Below are positions 7,917 to 11,280 of a stretch of DNA of 11,280 bases, one piece after another. The DNA is taken from contig JAPLOC010000021.1 in NCBI GenBank assembly GCA_026692825.1, positions 3,820-15,099 of the forward strand, written 5' to 3'. Position 1 is the first letter of the stretch; each line of letters opens with the position of its first letter. A model generated the notes under the pieces. It was not told the origin of the DNA, searched no databases, and saw nothing but the letters and a program-made list of their open reading frames with translations. Position numbers and translations under genes: made by a program. The DNA comes from Planctomycetota bacterium (lineage in GTDB: Bacteria > Planctomycetota > Planctomycetia > Planctomycetales > Planctomycetaceae).

Positions 7917-9350
7917 ATGACAGTCACTCGACGTGAAGTATTGAAATCGCTTGGCGGGGGCTTCGGAACGCTGGCCCTGGCCGGCGTCATGAGCGATGCC
8001 CGTCTACTGGCTGCGGAGTCGGGCACGGCCGCGAACCGTCACGGACACACCCTCGCCCCGCGCGATGGGCATTTCCCCGCGAAGGCCCGGGCGATCATTC
8101 AACTGTTCCAGCACGGCGGTCCTTCGCAGATGGACCTGTTCGACGACAAACCGGAACTCTCAAAACGCAACGGCCAGCCGCATCCGGAACAGGTCGAAAC
8201 GTTTCAGCTCGGCAACAAGAATGTGCTGATGGGGACGGCGTTCAAGTTCGCCCGCCACGGCCAGAGCGGCCTGGAGTTCTCGGAGTTGATTCCGCACCTG
8301 TCGTCAGTCGCGGACGACCTGTGCCTGGTGCGCTCGATGTTCACGGAGAACAACAATCATCCGTTTGCGATCAACATGATGCAAACGGGCAAGACGTTCT
8401 GGGGGCGACCCGCGATGGGATCGTGGGTCGGTTACGCTCTGGGTAGTGAGAATCAGAACCTGCCAGGATACATCGTGCTGCGCGACCCGGCGGGCTACAA
8501 CACATCGGGCAAGATGGTCTGGTCGAGCGGCTGGTTGCCCGCCGTGTTTCAAGGGACTGAGTTCGGTTCCTCGGGAACGCCGGTTCTGCATTTGCAGCCT
8601 GCTCGAACGATCTCCGCCAACGTCCAGTCGCGCTCGCGCGAGTTCCTTTCGCAGCTCAATACTCTTCACCTGGCCGAGCATCCGCGCGAGTCAGAGCTTG
8701 AGGCGCGGATCCAGAACTTCGAACTCGCCGCGCGGATGCAGTTGTCCGCCACGAATATCCTCGATCTTTCGCAGGAGACCGAAGCGACCCGCAAATTGTA
8801 CGGCCTCGACAATCCGGCGACTGTTGGTTACGGCACGCGCTGTCTAATGGCCAGGCGGCTGGTCGAATCCGGTGTGCGGTTCGTGCAGGTCTTCCCGCCG
8901 CTCAGCCCCAGCTTCCAACCGTGGGACAACCACGGAGATCTGAAGAACGGACTCAAGACAATCTGCGGTCACGTGGATCAGCCGAGTGCCGCACTGATCA
9001 CGGATCTGAAGCAGCGCGGGTTGCTGGACGACGTCATTGTTCAGTGGACGGGCGAGTTCGGACGCTTGCCGATCACCGAGGGATCCGACGGCCGCGACCA
9101 CAATCGGCATGCTTTCAGTCTGTTGATGGCCGGCGGCGGCTTCAAGCCGGGGCACATTCACGGGGCCACTGACGAGTTTGGCTACAAGTCCGTCGAGAAC
9201 CGCGTCAGCGTCCCTGACCTGCATGCCACAATCCTGCAGCAACTGGGCCTCGATCACACTCGCCTGAATTTCACCCACAACGGCCGCCCGGAGCGGCTCA
9301 CCGACCCCGAAGTCACTGGCGCTCGCGTCGTCACCGAGGTACTCGCATGA
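7917..9350 (+). CDS. DUF1501 family Tat-exported protein (alkaline phosphatase/sulfatase-like fold)
   Basis: The product has 477 residues. The Tat leader TRREVLKSLGGGFG (4-17) and hydrophobic stretch end near LLAA|ES (about 33). The DUF1501 domain fills the rest: LFQHGGPSQMDLFDDKPEL (63-81), ENNNHPFAINMMQTGK (144-159), GRPAMGSWVGYALGSE (163-178), WDNHG (336-340), GEFGRLP (379-385), DGRDHN (391-396), HGATDEFGY (415-423) and DLHATILQQLGLDH (434-447). These are the conserved blocks of planctomycete DUF1501 proteins, which are distantly related to alkaline phosphatases and sulfatases. The histidines and aspartates at 339, 394, 395 and 436 are candidate metal ligands by analogy only; no substrate is known. 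The frame is open back to 7785, but that part overlaps the previous gene and is arginine-rich nonsense; 7917 is set by the Tat leader and GGAG. It pairs with the upstream PSCyt2-PSD1 gene and overlaps the next gene by four bases. Confidence 0.93.
   Translation: MTVTRREVLKSLGGGFGTLALAGVMSDARLLAAESGTAANRHGHTLAPRDGHFPAKARAIIQLFQHGGPSQMDLFDDKPELSKRNGQPHPEQVETFQLGNKNVLMGTAFKFARHGQSGLEFSELIPHLSSVADDLCLVRSMFTENNNHPFAINMMQTGKTFWGRPAMGSWVGYALGSENQNLPGYIVLRDPAGYNTSGKMVWSSGWLPAVFQGTEFGSSGTPVLHLQPARTISANVQSRSREFLSQLNTLHLAEHPRESELEARIQNFELAARMQLSATNILDLSQETEATRKLYGLDNPATVGYGTRCLMARRLVESGVRFVQVFPPLSPSFQPWDNHGDLKNGLKTICGHVDQPSAALITDLKQRGLLDDVIVQWTGEFGRLPITEGSDGRDHNRHAFSLLMAGGGFKPGHIHGATDEFGYKSVENRVSVPDLHATILQQLGLDHTRLNFTHNGRPERLTDPEVTGARVVTEVLA
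9336..9340 (+). promoter_or_regulatory. Ribosome binding site of the TolB-like gene, inside the end of the DUF1501 gene
   Basis: GAGGT lies 6 bases before the ATG at 9347 and is the best Shine-Dalgarno match in the window. It selects 9347 over the in-frame ATG at 9374, which has a pyrimidine-rich upstream (CTCCTCC). Confidence 0.55.
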
Positions 9351-10609
9351 AAGATTCACCCGTCGCTCCTCCCATGAATTCATACGAAATCTTACGACGC
9401 CGTTTCTTGCAGACGTTGTGGCTCACATCGCTGGGTGTGGCCGCTGGGCCGTTTGTCGTGCCGGCTTCCGTTTGCTCGGCCCGCGCCGATGAGCCTTCGA
9501 TGTCGCTTTCGCTGGTTGGATACAACGAGCACCGAACGAATTTGCCCGGTGGGAGGCATGCGAACGTCAGCACGAACCGGGCGATGGTCGTGAAGGCGGA
9601 TGGCACCGAGCGGCGTTCGATCGGTAGCGAACTTGTGAACGAGGCCGGAACTTGGACGCAGTTCGCTGGCTGGTCTCCGGATGGCGAGACGGCGGTTGTG
9701 TTGCGAGGTTGGGAGAGTGTTGAGAACGCTCAGTGGGAAGAAGAGCACAAAACGTTTCGATTCACGCCGGAAGGCTGGCTGGTGGATTCGTATCTCGTTG
9801 ATATGGCGACCGGCAAGGCGGAGAACGTCACCGGCGTTGAACGAGTCAGCTTCTACAACTCAGGACTGTTCTTCTGGCCGAACGACCCGACGAAGCTCGG
9901 CTTCACGGCATTGATTGGCGGCAACTCCAAGCCGTTTCGCATGGACCTTGATGGCCGGAATAAGACGGACCTGACGAAGAATTCGAGTGGCTTCGCGTCT
10001 GGCTTTAGCAGTTCGCCGGACGGCTCGCGGATTTCTTATCACGAGAACTATCAGGTCTATCTGGCCGACGCCGATGGCACGAATCGCGTGCATGTTCAGA
10101 CAGGTCATCCGTTTGTCTTCGCTCCACGTTGGTCGCCCGACGGGAAGTGGCTGCTGTTCGTTTCCGGAGAACACTACAACTGCCATCCGCACATTGTGAA
10201 CGCTGACGGGACCGGCCTGAAGAAGCTGGCCGACAGAGGTGGCTACCCGGGCGTTATTGAGTTTCTGGATGTGCCCGATTACCACGGCGGCAGCAGCGAT
10301 GTCCCCAACTGGTCGATCGACAGCCGGTCCGTCTTCTACACGGCAAAGATCGGAGAGAACGTCGAGTTGTTTCAGATCACGCTCGATGGTCAGGCCGAGC
10401 AGTTGACTCGCTCCGCCGAGGGAACTTTGCACTATCATCCCACGCTTTCGCCCGATGGTCGCTGGATCGTCTACGGGTCAAAGCGCAGCGGCGTGCGGAA
10501 TCTGTTTGTGATGCGTCTCTCAGATCGGAAAGAGCACGCACTGACCAACGTTTCCGCAGGTCACGCCGCGATGCACGCCTATTGGCAACCCAGAACGGTC
10601 GAGAAATGA
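9347..10609 (+). CDS. Exported TolB-like/PD40 beta-propeller protein
   Basis: The product has 420 residues. A twin-arginine-like leader (RRRFLQTLWLTSLGVAAG, 17-34) ends near SARA47|DE. The rest is made of PD40-type blades, each marked by an (W/S/L)-S-P-D-G turn: WSPDG 109-113, SSPDG 222-226, WSPDG 262-266, WSIDS 322-326 and LSPDG 368-372, with a degenerate WPNDP at 177-181. Strands such as ADADGTNRV (240-248) and NADGTGLKKL (285-294) follow the TolB pattern of reading out name, value and next blade. That is consistent with a six- to seven-bladed propeller. True TolB of the Tol-Pal system has a separate N-terminal domain, which is absent here, so this is a TolB-family propeller and not tolB itself. 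It may bind a protein partner or a carbohydrate, or be an enzyme; the sequence does not decide. Its start overlaps the DUF1501 stop (ATGA, 9347-9350), indicating coupled translation in the same operon. Confidence 0.88.
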   Translation: MKDSPVAPPMNSYEILRRRFLQTLWLTSLGVAAGPFVVPASVCSARADEPSMSLSLVGYNEHRTNLPGGRHANVSTNRAMVVKADGTERRSIGSELVNEAGTWTQFAGWSPDGETAVVLRGWESVENAQWEEEHKTFRFTPEGWLVDSYLVDMATGKAENVTGVERVSFYNSGLFFWPNDPTKLGFTALIGGNSKPFRMDLDGRNKTDLTKNSSGFASGFSSSPDGSRISYHENYQVYLADADGTNRVHVQTGHPFVFAPRWSPDGKWLLFVSGEHYNCHPHIVNADGTGLKKLADRGGYPGVIEFLDVPDYHGGSSDVPNWSIDSRSVFYTAKIGENVELFQITLDGQAEQLTRSAEGTLHYHPTLSPDGRWIVYGSKRSGVRNLFVMRLSDRKEHALTNVSAGHAAMHAYWQPRTVEK

Positions 10610-11280
10610 ACGTCACCAACAAGTCCTCGTCGCGGCAAATCATGCGGTGCCACGGAGAGGTACATTGCAAGAATCGAGGATCGGCAACTTGCCAGTCGTT
10701 TTTTTGGAGCGTTGTTGCGCGAAGTCGACTGCTGTCGTTATCGATGCTTCTCCTGGTCGTGTGCGGCTCTGAACTGTTCGCGGCCGACGCCGACGCGAAG
10801 TTTGTCGAAGCCGTGTTGCCGTTGCTCGAAGCAAAGTGTGTTTCGTGCCACGGGCCGGAGAAGCAGGAAGGGAACTTGCGGCTCGATTCGTGGGCCGCGG
10901 CGAAAGCGGGTGGTGATCGAGGCGCGGCGATTGTTGCCGGCAATATCGAGAAAAGTCTGCTCATGCAGGCGATCTCGTTTCGCGATCCCGACTTTCAGAT
11001 GCCGCCCAAACAAAAGCTGTCCGACACGGAGATCGCGACGCTCACCGAATGGGTGAAAGCAGGCGCCGTCTGGCCCGAGCCGGTGACCGTATTGTTTGAG
11101 GATCAACCGCAGTTCCTCGCGGCGCTCGCGAACGGCAACGGAACAGGCCGACTGATCGAAGAAGGAGCATTCGGCGGCAAAGCGGCGCTGGGGATCACTC
11201 CGCTGCAACGCGACGGCGTGAAGATTCCCGGCTGGAATTTTGCGATTCGCGAGACGCCCCAGCCGGGCGAGTACCGCTAT
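10606..11280 (+). CDS. PSCyt1 (planctomycete cytochrome c) protein, N-terminal part, cut by window end
   Basis: An open frame continues past the window end, 225 codons from the ATG at 10606. A hydrophobic export segment (RSRLLSLSMLLLVVCG, then ELFAADA) lies near residues 39-61. PSCyt1 follows, about 64-150: FVEAVLPLLEAKC, then heme site C78-V-S-C81-H82, GNLRLDS, AGNIEKSLLMQAI, MPP with ligand candidate M132, and IATLTEWVKAGAVWP. The remainder (LQRDGVKIPGWNFAIRETP, GEYRY at the edge) resembles the beta-sandwich module that in planctomycete proteins links PSCyt1 to PSCyt2-PSD1; the rest would then be DUF1549/DUF1553. The start is unsure. The ATG at 10606 overlaps the propeller stop (ATGA), but residues 1-38 are cysteine-rich and unlike a signal peptide. 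ATG 10642 is in frame; ATG 10744 leaves no basic n-region. No clear ribosome site precedes any of them in this frame. Confidence 0.85.
   Translation, partial: MNVTNKSSSRQIMRCHGEVHCKNRGSATCQSFFWSVVARSRLLSLSMLLLVVCGSELFAADADAKFVEAVLPLLEAKCVSCHGPEKQEGNLRLDSWAAAKAGGDRGAAIVAGNIEKSLLMQAISFRDPDFQMPPKQKLSDTEIATLTEWVKAGAVWPEPVTVLFEDQPQFLAALANGNGTGRLIEEGAFGGKAALGITPLQRDGVKIPGWNFAIRETPQPGEYRY
10679..10705 (+). terminator. Weak terminator-like hairpin with seven T after the propeller gene
   Basis: GATCGGCA (10679-10686), loop ACT, and TGCCAGTC (10690-10697) form an 8-position stem with one mismatch (C/A) and one G-T wobble. After a single G comes a run of seven T (10699-10705). The shape is that of a poor intrinsic terminator or attenuator. 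It lies 70 bases after the propeller stop and within the longest reading of the next cytochrome gene, so it may be fortuitous. Confidence 0.3.

Noticed and set aside
9336..9373. Possible hairpin hiding the propeller ribosome site (GAGG with CCTC of the downstream CTCCTCC)
   Set aside because: Only four base pairs can form across a loop of nearly 30 bases, too weak to call a regulatory structure.
10712..11056. Open frame starting at TTG 10712 just after GGAG
   Set aside because: It is in a different frame from the clear PSCyt1 domain, and its translation is rich in Arg, Cys and Ser with no family features.
1..11280. CRISPR arrays, tRNA or rRNA genes, insertion sequences, long direct repeats
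   Set aside because: Gaps between genes are all 65 bases or less unless gene 6 starts late; none shows repeat-spacer units, cloverleaf-like sequence or transposase coding.

Overview
The window is GC-rich and densely coded on the plus strand only. It reads as part of a Planctomycetota chromosome (or, less likely, the related Verrucomicrobiota). The main reason is a run of proteins built from the planctomycete-specific PSCyt/PSD domains (DUF1549, 1553, 1585, 1587, 1588, 1592, 1595), together with the DUF1501 and DUF1552 proteins that usually accompany them. Family assignments come from recognising motifs in the translations; no search was run.

Layout: positions 2-160 hold the last 52 codons of an upstream gene that looks like an exo-alpha-sialidase (BNR/Asp-box type). 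A 65-base gap with a weak candidate promoter follows. Then comes a tightly packed series: (1) a 1078-residue exported double c-heme PSD protein (226-3462); (2) a Tat-exported DUF1552 protein (about 3511-4722) whose last part is broken by an internal deletion plus frameshift, its original ending surviving in another frame up to 4750; (3) an exported PSCyt1-PSCyt2-PSD1 protein of 1039 residues with an extra N-terminal beta-rich module (4790-7909); (4) a Tat-exported DUF1501 protein (7917-9350); (5) a Tat-like exported TolB/PD40 beta-propeller (9347-10609), overlapping gene 4 by ATGA; (6) the start of a second PSCyt1 c-type cytochrome protein (10606 to the window end), overlapping gene 5 by ATGA in its longest reading. 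Gaps inside the series are 39 bases or less, so an operon is likely. A weak hairpin followed by seven T at 10679-10705 leaves open whether gene 6 belongs to the same transcript.

How the parts may work together: every complete product carries an export signal, and three carry CxxCH heme-attachment motifs, so the system acts outside the cytoplasm and includes electron-transfer proteins. PSD (DUF1592-type) proteins are usually paired with DUF1552, and PSCyt2-PSD1 proteins with DUF1501. Here both pairs sit in one array with a propeller and next to a sialidase-like gene. This suggests, as inference only, a periplasmic or surface redox-linked system for handling a complex glycan or similar polymer. 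The biochemical roles of the DUF families are not established to my knowledge. No RNA genes, CRISPR arrays, insertion sequences or long repeats were seen.
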